Shown here: piece by piece, positions 1 to 5,494 of the stretch
Layout of the letters: each line of letters begins with the position of its first letter
How positions within the stretch are numbered: position 1 is the first letter of the stretch
Assembly (NCBI GenBank): GCA_017420455.1
Contig: JAFOJB010000269.1
Location: 1-5,494, forward strand
DNA length: 5,494 nucleotides
Reading direction: 5' to 3'
DNA from: Blautia sp.
GTDB lineage: Bacteria > Bacillota > Clostridia > Lachnospirales > Lachnospiraceae
Position numbers and translations under genes: made by a program
The notes under the pieces: model-generated
What the model saw: the letters and a program-made list of their open reading frames with translations, nothing else
Databases searched by the model: none
What the model was told of the DNA's origin: nothing

Positions 1-1621
1 ACGGAAGGATGCCTTTGGAACTCTTCGGAAGGAAGGGGGGATCAGCGGCTTTCCCAAGCGTAAGGAAAGCAGCTGCGACGCCTACGATGCCGGCCACAGC
101 TCCAATTCCATCTCTGCGGCTCTGGGCTATGTCCGGGCCAGGGATCTTTGCGGCCAGGACTACCGTGTAGTGGCCGTTATCGGGGACGGGGCTCTTACGG
201 GCGGAATGGCTTATGAAGCGATGAATAACGCAGCGCTTCTCAAGACGAATTTTATCATTGTACTGAACGATAATACCATGTCCATTTCCCGGAATATAGG
301 AGGCATGTCCATCTATCTTTCGGCCATACGGACAGCACAGGCCTACACCGGGTTGAAGCTTAAGGTAACAAAAACCCTGAACAGGATTCCGGGGATCGGG
401 GAGAAGATCGTCGATAATGTCCGGAAAACCAAGAGCAGCATCAAGCAGCTTTTCATCCCCGGCATGCTCTTTGAAAATATGGGGCTTACCTATCTGGGAC
501 CGGTGGACGGCCATGATATGCGTCAGATGATGCGGCTCTTCAACGAAGCGAAGAAGGTCAACGGACCGGTGCTGGTTCACGTGCTGACAGAAAAGGGAAG
601 AGGCTATGAGCCTGCCCGCAGGCATCCGGACCGGTTCCACGGCACCGGACCCTTTACCATTTCCACAGGAAAACCACTCGAAAAAAAGAATAATCCGGCG
701 TTTACGGTTATTTTCTCCAAAGCGGTCTGCGAGCTAGGGGAGAAATATCCTTCCCTGGCAGCCATCACAGCCGCCATGCCGGAAGGAACCGGGCTGTCCA
801 GGTTCGCCAGGAAATACCCGGATCGTTTTTTTGATGTGGGAATTGCGGAAGAGCATGCGGTGAGCTTTGCAGCCGGCCTTGCCCTTGGAGGAATGATACC
901 GGTGGCGGCCATCTATTCCTCCTTCCTGCAGAGAGCCTTCGACCAGCTGATGCATGATATCTGCATGCAGAACCTGCATGTGGTATTTGCCATCGACCAG
1001 GCGGGCTTTGTAGGAGCAGACGGAGAGACACACCATGGCTGTTTCGATCTTTCCTATCTTTCGCTGATGCCGAACATGGTGGTTCTGGCGCCGAAGGATG
1101 GAAAGGAACTGAAGCAGATGCTGGAGTATGCCGTCCAGGCTGAAGGGCCCGTGGCGATCCGCTATCCCAAAGGAGAAGCCTGCACGTTTCCGGATACCGG
1201 GGAAGTACCGATATCTTCCGGAGTACACGATATCCTGCATAAGGGAAGGGAGGTCTGTATCCTTTCTGTCGGAAGTATGACGGAAACGGCCTTTTCGGCT
1301 GTATCGAAGCTGCAGGCGGAGGGAATCTGCCCGTCGCTCGTGAATGTCCGTTTTGTACATCCGCTGGATACGGCGCTCCTTGACAGGCTGGCTGAGAAAT
1401 ACCATGCGCTCGTCACCATCGAAGAGAATGTGCAGAGCGGCGGTTACGGCGAACATGTAAAGGCCTATATGGAGGAAAAGCATCCGGAGGTAAGGACAGC
1501 AAGCCTGGCAGTGCCGGACCGGTTCTGGTCTCATGGAAGCGTATCTTCGCTGCGCTGTCAGGCAGGAATTTCCGAGGACGACCTGATACAGGCTGTGAAG
1601 GACAGCTGGGAGAAACGATGA
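1..1621 (+). CDS. dxs: 1-deoxy-D-xylulose-5-phosphate synthase, 3' part (N-terminus outside window)
   Basis: DXS is a cytosolic thiamine-diphosphate enzyme that condenses pyruvate with glyceraldehyde-3-phosphate, releasing CO2, to give DXP. This is the entry step of the MEP isoprenoid pathway and also feeds thiamine and pyridoxal synthesis. The reading frame is open from base 2 to the TGA at 1619-1621, giving 539 residues. Full DXS is about 620, so roughly 80 N-terminal residues are missing. A GTG at 170 is internal: family sequence continues upstream of it (FPKR, then GHSSNSIS with the conserved His). Visible landmarks, numbered from base 2: GDGALTGG at 61-68 and LNDN at about 88-91 (TPP/Mg site), GPVDGHD, KGRGYEPA, then DVGIAEEHA with the catalytic Glu at about 283 (bases 848-850), GADGETHHG, RYPKG, and a C-terminal transketolase-like domain ending in VPDRFWSHGS. 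No expected motif is missing. The stop overlaps the tlyA start by 4 bases. Identification is secure. Confidence 0.97.
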   Translation, partial: RKDAFGTLRKEGGISGFPKRKESSCDAYDAGHSSNSISAALGYVRARDLCGQDYRVVAVIGDGALTGGMAYEAMNNAALLKTNFIIVLNDNTMSISRNIGGMSIYLSAIRTAQAYTGLKLKVTKTLNRIPGIGEKIVDNVRKTKSSIKQLFIPGMLFENMGLTYLGPVDGHDMRQMMRLFNEAKKVNGPVLVHVLTEKGRGYEPARRHPDRFHGTGPFTISTGKPLEKKNNPAFTVIFSKAVCELGEKYPSLAAITAAMPEGTGLSRFARKYPDRFFDVGIAEEHAVSFAAGLALGGMIPVAAIYSSFLQRAFDQLMHDICMQNLHVVFAIDQAGFVGADGETHHGCFDLSYLSLMPNMVVLAPKDGKELKQMLEYAVQAEGPVAIRYPKGEACTFPDTGEVPISSGVHDILHKGREVCILSVGSMTETAFSAVSKLQAEGICPSLVNVRFVHPLDTALLDRLAEKYHALVTIEENVQSGGYGEHVKAYMEEKHPEVRTASLAVPDRFWSHGSVSSLRCQAGISEDDLIQAVKDSWEKR

Positions 1622-2457
1622 AAAAAAGACTGGATATTCTTCTCGTGGAGCAGGGACTCTGTACTTCCCGGGAGAAAGCAAAGGCCTGCATCATGGCAGG
1701 GGATGTATATGTGGACGGGCAGAAGGAGGATAAAGCCGGAACCATGTTTCCGGAAACCGCCCGGATCGAGGTCCGGGGAAATGTTCTGCCTTTTGTGAGC
1801 CGGGGAGGTCTGAAGCTTGCGAAGGCGATGCAGGAGTTTTCCCTGGAGCTTTCGGGTCTTGTCTGTATGGATGTAGGCGCTTCTACCGGGGGCTTTACCG
1901 ACTGTATGCTGCAGAACGGCGCCAGAAAGGTTTTCGCCGTGGATGTGGGTTACGGACAGCTGGACTGGAAGCTTCGGAACGATCCCAGAGTGGTCTGTAT
2001 GGAAAAGACAAATATCCGGTATGTAAAACCAGAGGATATCGGGGAGCCGGTGGATTTTTCCTCTGTCGACGTTTCCTTCATTTCCCTGACAAAGGTACTC
2101 CCCGCTGTGCGGGAAATCCTTTCCGGGAACGGAGAGGTGGTATGCCTGATCAAGCCTCAGTTTGAAGCAGGGAGAGAAAAGGTGGGGAAAAAGGGAGTAG
2201 TGAGAGATCCCCAGGTGCATCTGGAGGTGATCGAAAAGGTGATTTCCTTCGCGTGCTCTGTCCATTTCCTCCCCGCGGCGCTTACCTTCTCGCCGGTAAA
2301 GGGGCCGGAAGGGAATATCGAATATCTCCTTTATCTGAAAAAAAAGCCGGAGGGGGAAGAGATCGTCCCGGATTTTCCGGACAGCCCGGAAGATATTGTG
2401 AAAGCAGCGCATGACCTGCTGGATACCAGCGGACCGGACATCCGTACAAAGAAATGA
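1618..2457 (+). CDS. tlyA: TlyA family rRNA 2'-O-methyltransferase (cytidine-2'-O, S4 domain plus FtsJ-like fold)
   Basis: The 279-residue protein has an RNA-binding S4 domain at about residues 3-60 (RLDILLVEQGL, AGDVYVDG), then an FtsJ/RrmJ-like Rossmann methyltransferase. The SAM loop is DVGASTGGFTD (85-95), followed by FAVDVGYGQLDWKLRNDPRV. The family's K-D-K-E catalytic tetrad can be placed at K66 (SRGGLK), D151 (VDVSFISL), K179 (LIKPQFE) and E235 (GNIEY). Characterised members methylate ribose of C1920 in 23S rRNA, and some also C1409 in 16S rRNA, which makes cells sensitive to capreomycin. The old name 'hemolysin A' is probably misleading for a cytosolic enzyme without signal peptide or membrane segment. 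The ATG at 1618 sits in an ATGA overlap with dxs, and GGGAG at 1608-1612 lies 5 bases upstream, so the start is well supported. The tail is a little longer than usual (about 44 residues after E235). Which rRNA sites are modified cannot be told from this alone. Confidence 0.95.
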   Translation: MKKRLDILLVEQGLCTSREKAKACIMAGDVYVDGQKEDKAGTMFPETARIEVRGNVLPFVSRGGLKLAKAMQEFSLELSGLVCMDVGASTGGFTDCMLQNGARKVFAVDVGYGQLDWKLRNDPRVVCMEKTNIRYVKPEDIGEPVDFSSVDVSFISLTKVLPAVREILSGNGEVVCLIKPQFEAGREKVGKKGVVRDPQVHLEVIEKVISFACSVHFLPAALTFSPVKGPEGNIEYLLYLKKKPEGEEIVPDFPDSPEDIVKAAHDLLDTSGPDIRTKK

Positions 2458-3308
2458 ACAGATTTTACATTATCACCAACAGCGACAAAGACAAAGAGCT
2501 TCTGATCACCGGAAAAATCGAAAAATATCTGGAAGAGCGGGGCTGCGTTCTTTCCGTATGCCAGGCAGAGCACAGGATGGACGGAACCTATCATTACACG
2601 GATCCGGACAAGGTTCCGAAGGATACCCAGTGCGTGATCGTGCTGGGGGGCGACGGGACCCTGCTGCAGGCAGCCGGGGACCTGGTGCACCTGGACATCC
2701 CTCTCATCGGGATCAATCTTGGGACGATGGGGTTTCTGGCCGAGGTGGACCGGCATTCCATCTACCCTTCTCTGGATAAGCTTCTGTGTGACCAGTACGA
2801 GATCGAGGAACGTATGATGCTTTCCGGCACGGTCTACCGGGGCAGGGAGAGCATCGGCCAGAGCATTGCACTGAATGATATCGTGATCACCAGGGATGGA
2901 AATCTGCGGGTGATCAGCTTTAAAAATTTTGTCAACAACGAATATCTGAATTCCTATGACGCGGACGGCATCATCATTTCCACGCCGACCGGGTCCACGG
3001 GTTACAGCCTGTCCGCGGGAGGACCGGTGGTGGCGCCGAACGCGGCAATGATCCTGATGACTCCGGTGGCGCCTCATACCATGAATGCAAGGAGCATCGT
3101 CCTGTCGCCGGATGATGTCGTAACAATAGAGCTGGGACCGGGACGTCATGGAACCACAGAGAAAGGAACTGCTTTTTTCGACGGAGATACCGTCGTGGCC
3201 ATGCAGACAGGAGACCGCATCGTCATACGAAGATCCGAAGAAAAAACAAGGATCCTGAAACTGAATCACCTGAGTTTTCTGGAAGTATTACGTCAGAAAA
3301 TGGATTAG
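2454..3308 (+). CDS. nadK: NAD kinase (ATP/polyphosphate-dependent NAD+ 2'-phosphotransferase)
   Basis: NAD kinase phosphorylates the 2'-OH of the adenosine ribose of NAD to make NADP, the only de novo source of NADP(H) in the cell; it acts in the cytosol as an oligomer. The 284-residue length is normal. Visible motifs are GGDGT at 65-69 (phosphate donor site and catalytic Asp), NLGTMGFLAEVD at 88-99, the NE/D motif as N141-D142 (ALNDIVITR), and DADGIIISTPTGSTGYSLSAGG around 169-190, which contacts the dinucleotide. The C-terminal all-beta domain includes TMNARSIVLSP and a DGD at 243-245. The ATG at 2454 overlaps the tlyA stop (ATGA). The bases just upstream (GTACAAAGAA) show no convincing Shine-Dalgarno site, so translation probably depends on ribosomes finishing tlyA. 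No other in-frame start is as good, since the N-terminal strand (RFYIITNSDKD) is already at family position. The stop is TAG. Confidence 0.96.
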   Translation: MNRFYIITNSDKDKELLITGKIEKYLEERGCVLSVCQAEHRMDGTYHYTDPDKVPKDTQCVIVLGGDGTLLQAAGDLVHLDIPLIGINLGTMGFLAEVDRHSIYPSLDKLLCDQYEIEERMMLSGTVYRGRESIGQSIALNDIVITRDGNLRVISFKNFVNNEYLNSYDADGIIISTPTGSTGYSLSAGGPVVAPNAAMILMTPVAPHTMNARSIVLSPDDVVTIELGPGRHGTTEKGTAFFDGDTVVAMQTGDRIVIRRSEEKTRILKLNHLSFLEVLRQKMD

Positions 3309-3368
3309 CCGGGAATGACGGGCAGAATGTACAGGTAATTCCGGAAGATCCTTAGAGCTTTACAGATC

Positions 3369-3404
3369 CTGGCAGGCAATACGCTTTTTGCGGAACCATG
3401 CCAG
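3369..3404 (+). repeat. Imperfect inverted repeat (possible hairpin) in the nadK-argR gap
   Basis: CTGGCA (3369-3374) is the exact reverse complement of TGCCAG (3399-3404). The stem can continue as GG (3375-3376) with CC (3396-3397) across a single bulged A at 3398. Inside, CGC (3382-3384) and GCG (3390-3392) can close on a TTTTT loop; an alternative inner stem is GCAA (3376-3379) with TTGC (3388-3391). No run of T follows the 3' arm, so it does not look like an intrinsic terminator. It could be a leader RNA structure, a protein-binding dyad or chance. The symmetry is seen directly; the function is unknown. Confidence 0.4.
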
Positions 3405-3414
3405 TAATACGTAG

Positions 3415-3448
3415 AAGGAAGACGGAAGAAGGGATTCTTCCGGTCCTT
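3415..3448 (+). repeat. Strong hairpin with GNRA-type tetraloop upstream of argR
   Basis: CGGAAGAA (3423-3430) and TTCTTCCG (3435-3442) form a perfect 8-bp inverted repeat around a GGGA loop, which fits the stable GNRA tetraloop pattern in RNA. After a small asymmetric internal loop (AGA on the left, G on the right), AAGGA (3415-3419) can pair with TCCTT (3444-3448), giving 13 possible pairs. The bases after it (ATACAGTAAAATATTAACC) carry no U-tract, so a standard rho-independent terminator is unlikely. It ends about 20 bases before the argR ribosome binding site, so it could be a 5' leader element or a processing/stability structure of the message. Confidence 0.5.
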
Positions 3449-3453
3449 ATACA

Positions 3454-3466
3454 GTAAAATATTAAC
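3454..3466. promoter_or_regulatory. A+T-rich imperfect dyad, weak candidate ArgR operator and/or -10 region
   Basis: GTAAAATATTAAC reads as GT-x-AA-xxx-TT-x-AC about its centre, an imperfect palindrome just before the argR ribosome binding site. ArgR proteins bind A+T-rich dyads (ARG boxes), and argR genes are commonly autoregulated. The right half (ATATTAA) is fairly close to the ARG-box half-site, but the left half is poor. TAAAAT (3455-3460) inside it matches five of six -10 consensus bases, yet no acceptable -35 lies 16-18 bases upstream. Suggestive only. Confidence 0.2.
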
Positions 3467-3467
3467 C

Positions 3468-3473
3468 AGGGGG
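3468..3473 (+). promoter_or_regulatory. argR ribosome binding site that decides the start codon
   Basis: AGGGGG lies 8 bases before the ATG at 3482. The alternative GTG at 3473 begins inside this same G-run and would have no ribosome binding site at proper distance, so the ATG is preferred and the protein is 149 rather than 152 residues. Confidence 0.75.
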
Positions 3474-3481
3474 TGCTGATC

Positions 3482-3931
3482 ATGAAGGTGGCACGGCATG
3501 AAAAGATCAAAGAACTGATCCGCAGATATGAAATTGATACACAGGAAGAACTGGCGGTAAAACTGAATGAGGCAGGATTTAAAGTGACACAGGCTACTGT
3601 TTCAAGAGATATCCGGGCGCTGAACATGACGAAGGTTACGGGGCGGGACGGAAGATCCCACTACGCGATTTTGCAGGAACAGCCGAAGGCTCTCGGAGAC
3701 AAATATGCCAGAGTTTTGAGAGAAGCCCTTGTATCTATGGATGTCGGGCAGAATATTACTGTGATCCGTACAGTTCCCGGTATGGCCATGGGCGTAGGAG
3801 CCGCGCTGGACGCTTTGCGGTGGCCGGAGATACTTGGCTGCATTGCCGGGGATGATACGATTATGTGCGTCACGAAAAATGAGCAGCAGGCACTGGAAGT
3901 AGTAAAGAAATTAAGAGAATTTTTGATGTAA
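3482..3931 (+). CDS. argR: Arginine-responsive transcriptional regulator ArgR/AhrC
   Basis: ArgR is a hexameric DNA-binding protein that uses L-arginine as co-effector, repressing arginine biosynthesis genes and, in Bacillus-type bacteria, activating catabolic ones. The 149-residue length fits the family. Residues 1-65 form the winged helix-turn-helix domain: HEKIKELI, TQEELAVKLNEAGF, and the recognition helix within TQATVSRDIRAL (36-47). A linker follows, then the C-terminal oligomerisation and arginine-binding domain from about 76, with TVPGMAMGVGAALDAL and the GDD motif at 123-125 (IAGDDT). The usual GTIAGDDT reads GCIAGDDT, and PGNA reads PGMA; both look like ordinary family variation. 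The ATG at 3482 is chosen over an in-frame GTG at 3473 because of ribosome binding site spacing. Separated by 173 bases from nadK, the gene may have its own promoter; autoregulation is typical of the family but not proven here. recN follows after 10 bases. Confidence 0.96.
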   Translation: MKVARHEKIKELIRRYEIDTQEELAVKLNEAGFKVTQATVSRDIRALNMTKVTGRDGRSHYAILQEQPKALGDKYARVLREALVSMDVGQNITVIRTVPGMAMGVGAALDALRWPEILGCIAGDDTIMCVTKNEQQALEVVKKLREFLM

Positions 3932-3941
3932 AGGAGAAACA

Positions 3942-5494
3942 ATGCTTGTTCATCTTCATGTGAAGAATCTGGCGCTGATCGAGGAAGCAGAGGTAGATTT
4001 CGGGCCCGGTCTCAATATCCTTACAGGAGAGACCGGAGCCGGAAAATCCATCCTTCTGGGATCCATGCAGCTGATCCTGGGAGCGAAATCCCGGAAGCCC
4101 ATGATCCGTGAAAATGCTTCCTACGCGCTGGTAGAGCTGATCTTTCAGCCGGAAAACCGGCACGCGCTTGAGACGCTTTCAAAACTGGGAATCGAACCGG
4201 AGGAAGGCCAGATCCTCATGTCGCGCAGGATCACAGAGGGAAGAAGCATTAACAGGATCAACGGAGAAGCCTGCACCATCAGCCAGATGAAGGAAGCGGC
4301 ATCCGTGCTCCTGGATATCCACGGGCAGCACGAGCATCAGTCTTTGCTGCACCGGGAAGCGCAGCTTCAGATCCTGGACGCCTATGGCGGAGAAGAGACA
4401 GCCGCAAGGTACGGTTCTGTGAAGGAGGCCTTTTCAAAGTATAAAGAGGTCTGCCGGAAACTGGAATCCATGAATACAAATGACGAGCAAAGGAACCGGG
4501 AGATTTCCTTCCTGGAATACGAGATCCGGGAGATCGAAGAAGCCTCTCTTCAGCCCGGCGAGGACGAGGAGCTGGAAAAGCTCTACAGAAAGATGACCAA
4601 CAGCCGTCAGATTCTTACCACTCTGCAGGAAATCCACAACATGACGGGAAATGATGGCGGAGCCGGGGATCTGACAGGACAGAGTCTCAGGGAAATGAGC
4701 CGGGTCCTCACGTACGACGAGGAGCTTGCTCCCATGTATTCGGCTCTTACAGATGTGGACAGCCTTCTGAACGATTTCAACAGGGATCTTTCCTCCTACC
4801 TGGAGGAGCTGGTATTCGACGAGGAGACCTTCTATGAAACGGAGAAGCGCCTGGATCTTCTGAATTCGCTGAAATCCAGATACGGGCAGACAACAGAGGC
4901 TATCCTGGAATATCTGGAGGGCAGGAAAAAGCAGCTTCTGGAGCTGCAGAATTTTGAGGAGAACCTGTCTCTGCTGAAGGAAAAGAAGAAAAAGGCCGAA
5001 GCTGTCCTTGCAAAGGAAAGCGCTTCTCTTTCCGATATCCGGAAACAATACGCCCTGGATCTGGAAAAAGAGATCATCCAGGAGCTCAGAGAGCTGAATT
5101 TCCCGGATGTCCGCTTCCGGATCCGTTTTGACAAAAGGGAACATTTTTCCGAAAACGGCATCGATGATATTGAGTTCGAGATCGCGCCGAATCCGGGTGA
5201 AAGCCTGAAGCCTCTGGGGAATATCGTCTCCGGCGGAGAGCTTTCCAGGATCATGCTGGCGATCAAGACCATCCTGGCCGACCGGGACCAGATCGAAACC
5301 CTGATCTTCGACGAGATCGATACCGGCATCAGCGGGAGAACTGCCCAGAAGGTATCCGAAAAAATGGCCCGGATCGGACGGCACAGGCAGGTGCTCTGCA
5401 TCACCCATCTGCCCCAGATTGCCGCCATGGCAGATACCCATTTTGAGATCGAAAAGCACGGCGACGAGAACGGGACGCTCACCGAGATCCATCC
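3942..5494 (+). CDS. recN: DNA repair ATPase RecN, 5' part (C-terminus outside window)
   Basis: RecN is an SMC-like ABC ATPase recruited early to double-strand breaks, helping hold DNA ends for RecA-dependent repair. The frame is open from the ATG at 3942 to the window end without a stop: 517 codons plus two bases. RecN is usually about 550-570 residues, so some 40-50 are missing. The N-terminal half of the ATPase head contains VKNLALIEEAEVDF, Walker A GETGAGKS (29-36) and DIHGQHEHQSLL (125-136), a RecN hallmark. Residues about 155-375 are rich in Glu, Lys and Leu and should form the antiparallel coiled coil, shorter than in true SMC proteins. The C-terminal head resumes with the ABC signature SGGELSR (430-436), Walker B LIFDE with D457-E458, the D-loop IDTGISG, and the switch His at 489 (ITHLPQIAAMA). 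AAGGAG (3931-3936) lies 5 bases before the start and overlaps the argR stop, so argR and recN are probably co-transcribed. No LexA-type box lies directly upstream. Confidence 0.96.
   Translation, partial: MLVHLHVKNLALIEEAEVDFGPGLNILTGETGAGKSILLGSMQLILGAKSRKPMIRENASYALVELIFQPENRHALETLSKLGIEPEEGQILMSRRITEGRSINRINGEACTISQMKEAASVLLDIHGQHEHQSLLHREAQLQILDAYGGEETAARYGSVKEAFSKYKEVCRKLESMNTNDEQRNREISFLEYEIREIEEASLQPGEDEELEKLYRKMTNSRQILTTLQEIHNMTGNDGGAGDLTGQSLREMSRVLTYDEELAPMYSALTDVDSLLNDFNRDLSSYLEELVFDEETFYETEKRLDLLNSLKSRYGQTTEAILEYLEGRKKQLLELQNFEENLSLLKEKKKKAEAVLAKESASLSDIRKQYALDLEKEIIQELRELNFPDVRFRIRFDKREHFSENGIDDIEFEIAPNPGESLKPLGNIVSGGELSRIMLAIKTILADRDQIETLIFDEIDTGISGRTAQKVSEKMARIGRHRQVLCITHLPQIAAMADTHFEIEKHGDENGTLTEIH

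Noticed and set aside
170..172. GTG as start codon of dxs
   Set aside because: The frame is open to the window edge and conserved DXS sequence, including the GHSS motif, lies upstream; the gene is cut by the window, not short.
734..1681. Long minus-strand open frame antisense to dxs (315 codons)
   Set aside because: The sense strand encodes clear DXS catalytic motifs in this span; the antisense translation is rich in Arg, His and Cys with no family character.
2411..2779. Plus-strand 122-codon frame overlapping the tlyA end and nadK start
   Set aside because: It is out of frame with both genes, and its translation is low-complexity Arg/Gly-rich, as expected from a shifted frame of nadK.
2331..3269. 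Minus-strand open frame antisense to nadK (312 codons)
   Set aside because: The sense frame has the full NAD kinase motif set; the antisense product has no coherent domain.
3309..3344. Inverted repeat CCGGGAAT / ATTCCGG right after the nadK stop as a terminator
   Set aside because: The arms are 21 bases apart with a bulge and no T-run follows, so terminator function is not supported.
3346..3370. Direct repeat AGATCCT, 18 bases apart, after nadK
   Set aside because: Seven bases repeated once is within chance expectation and has no further flanking similarity.
3359..3387. Promoter with TTTACA (3359-3364) as -35 for argR
   Set aside because: The -35-like hexamer matches five of six bases, but nothing resembling TATAAT occurs 16-18 bases downstream.
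3392..3406. LexA-type box around GGAACCATGCCAG
   Set aside because: It has a GAAC half but the partner GTTC half is absent, so it does not support SOS control of argR-recN.
4434..5492. Long open frame (352 codons) on the minus strand across recN
   Set aside because: It lies wholly antisense to an unmistakable recN, has no recognisable motifs or ribosome binding site, and reads as a codon-bias shadow.

Overview
The window is a dense, one-directional (+ strand) stretch of bacterial housekeeping genes: dxs (3' part), tlyA, nadK, argR and recN (5' part). This order, with nadK between tlyA and argR, together with strong AGGAG-type ribosome binding sites, an ArgR/AhrC-type regulator and intermediate base composition (about half G+C by eye), points to a Clostridia-type Firmicute. 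I would guess Lachnospiraceae or a close relative, but that placement is inference from gene order and protein flavour, not from a search.

Layout. Positions 1-1621 hold the C-terminal ~540 residues of 1-deoxy-D-xylulose-5-phosphate synthase; its N-terminus lies outside the window. tlyA (1618-2457) and nadK (2454-3308) follow, each joined to the gene before by a 4-base ATGA overlap, so dxs-tlyA-nadK looks like one translationally coupled unit. A 173-base non-coding gap (3309-3481, counted to the ATG start preferred for argR) is the only sizeable intergenic space. It holds two inverted repeats able to form hairpins, an A+T-rich imperfect dyad and a strong ribosome binding site. argR (3482-3931) and recN (3942 to the window end, incomplete) follow, only 10 bases apart.

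How the genes relate. dxs commits pyruvate and glyceraldehyde-3-phosphate to isoprenoid (MEP) and thiamine/pyridoxal precursors. TlyA methylates rRNA. NadK makes NADP from NAD. ArgR senses arginine and controls arginine metabolism. RecN is an SMC-like ATPase of double-strand-break repair. They do not form one pathway; the cluster is a long-standing conserved neighbourhood in Firmicutes. I saw no mobile element, CRISPR array, tRNA, rRNA, phage gene or defence system, and no frameshift or broken gene. The least explained part is the nadK-argR gap, and most findings concern it. I do not see a new biological system here.
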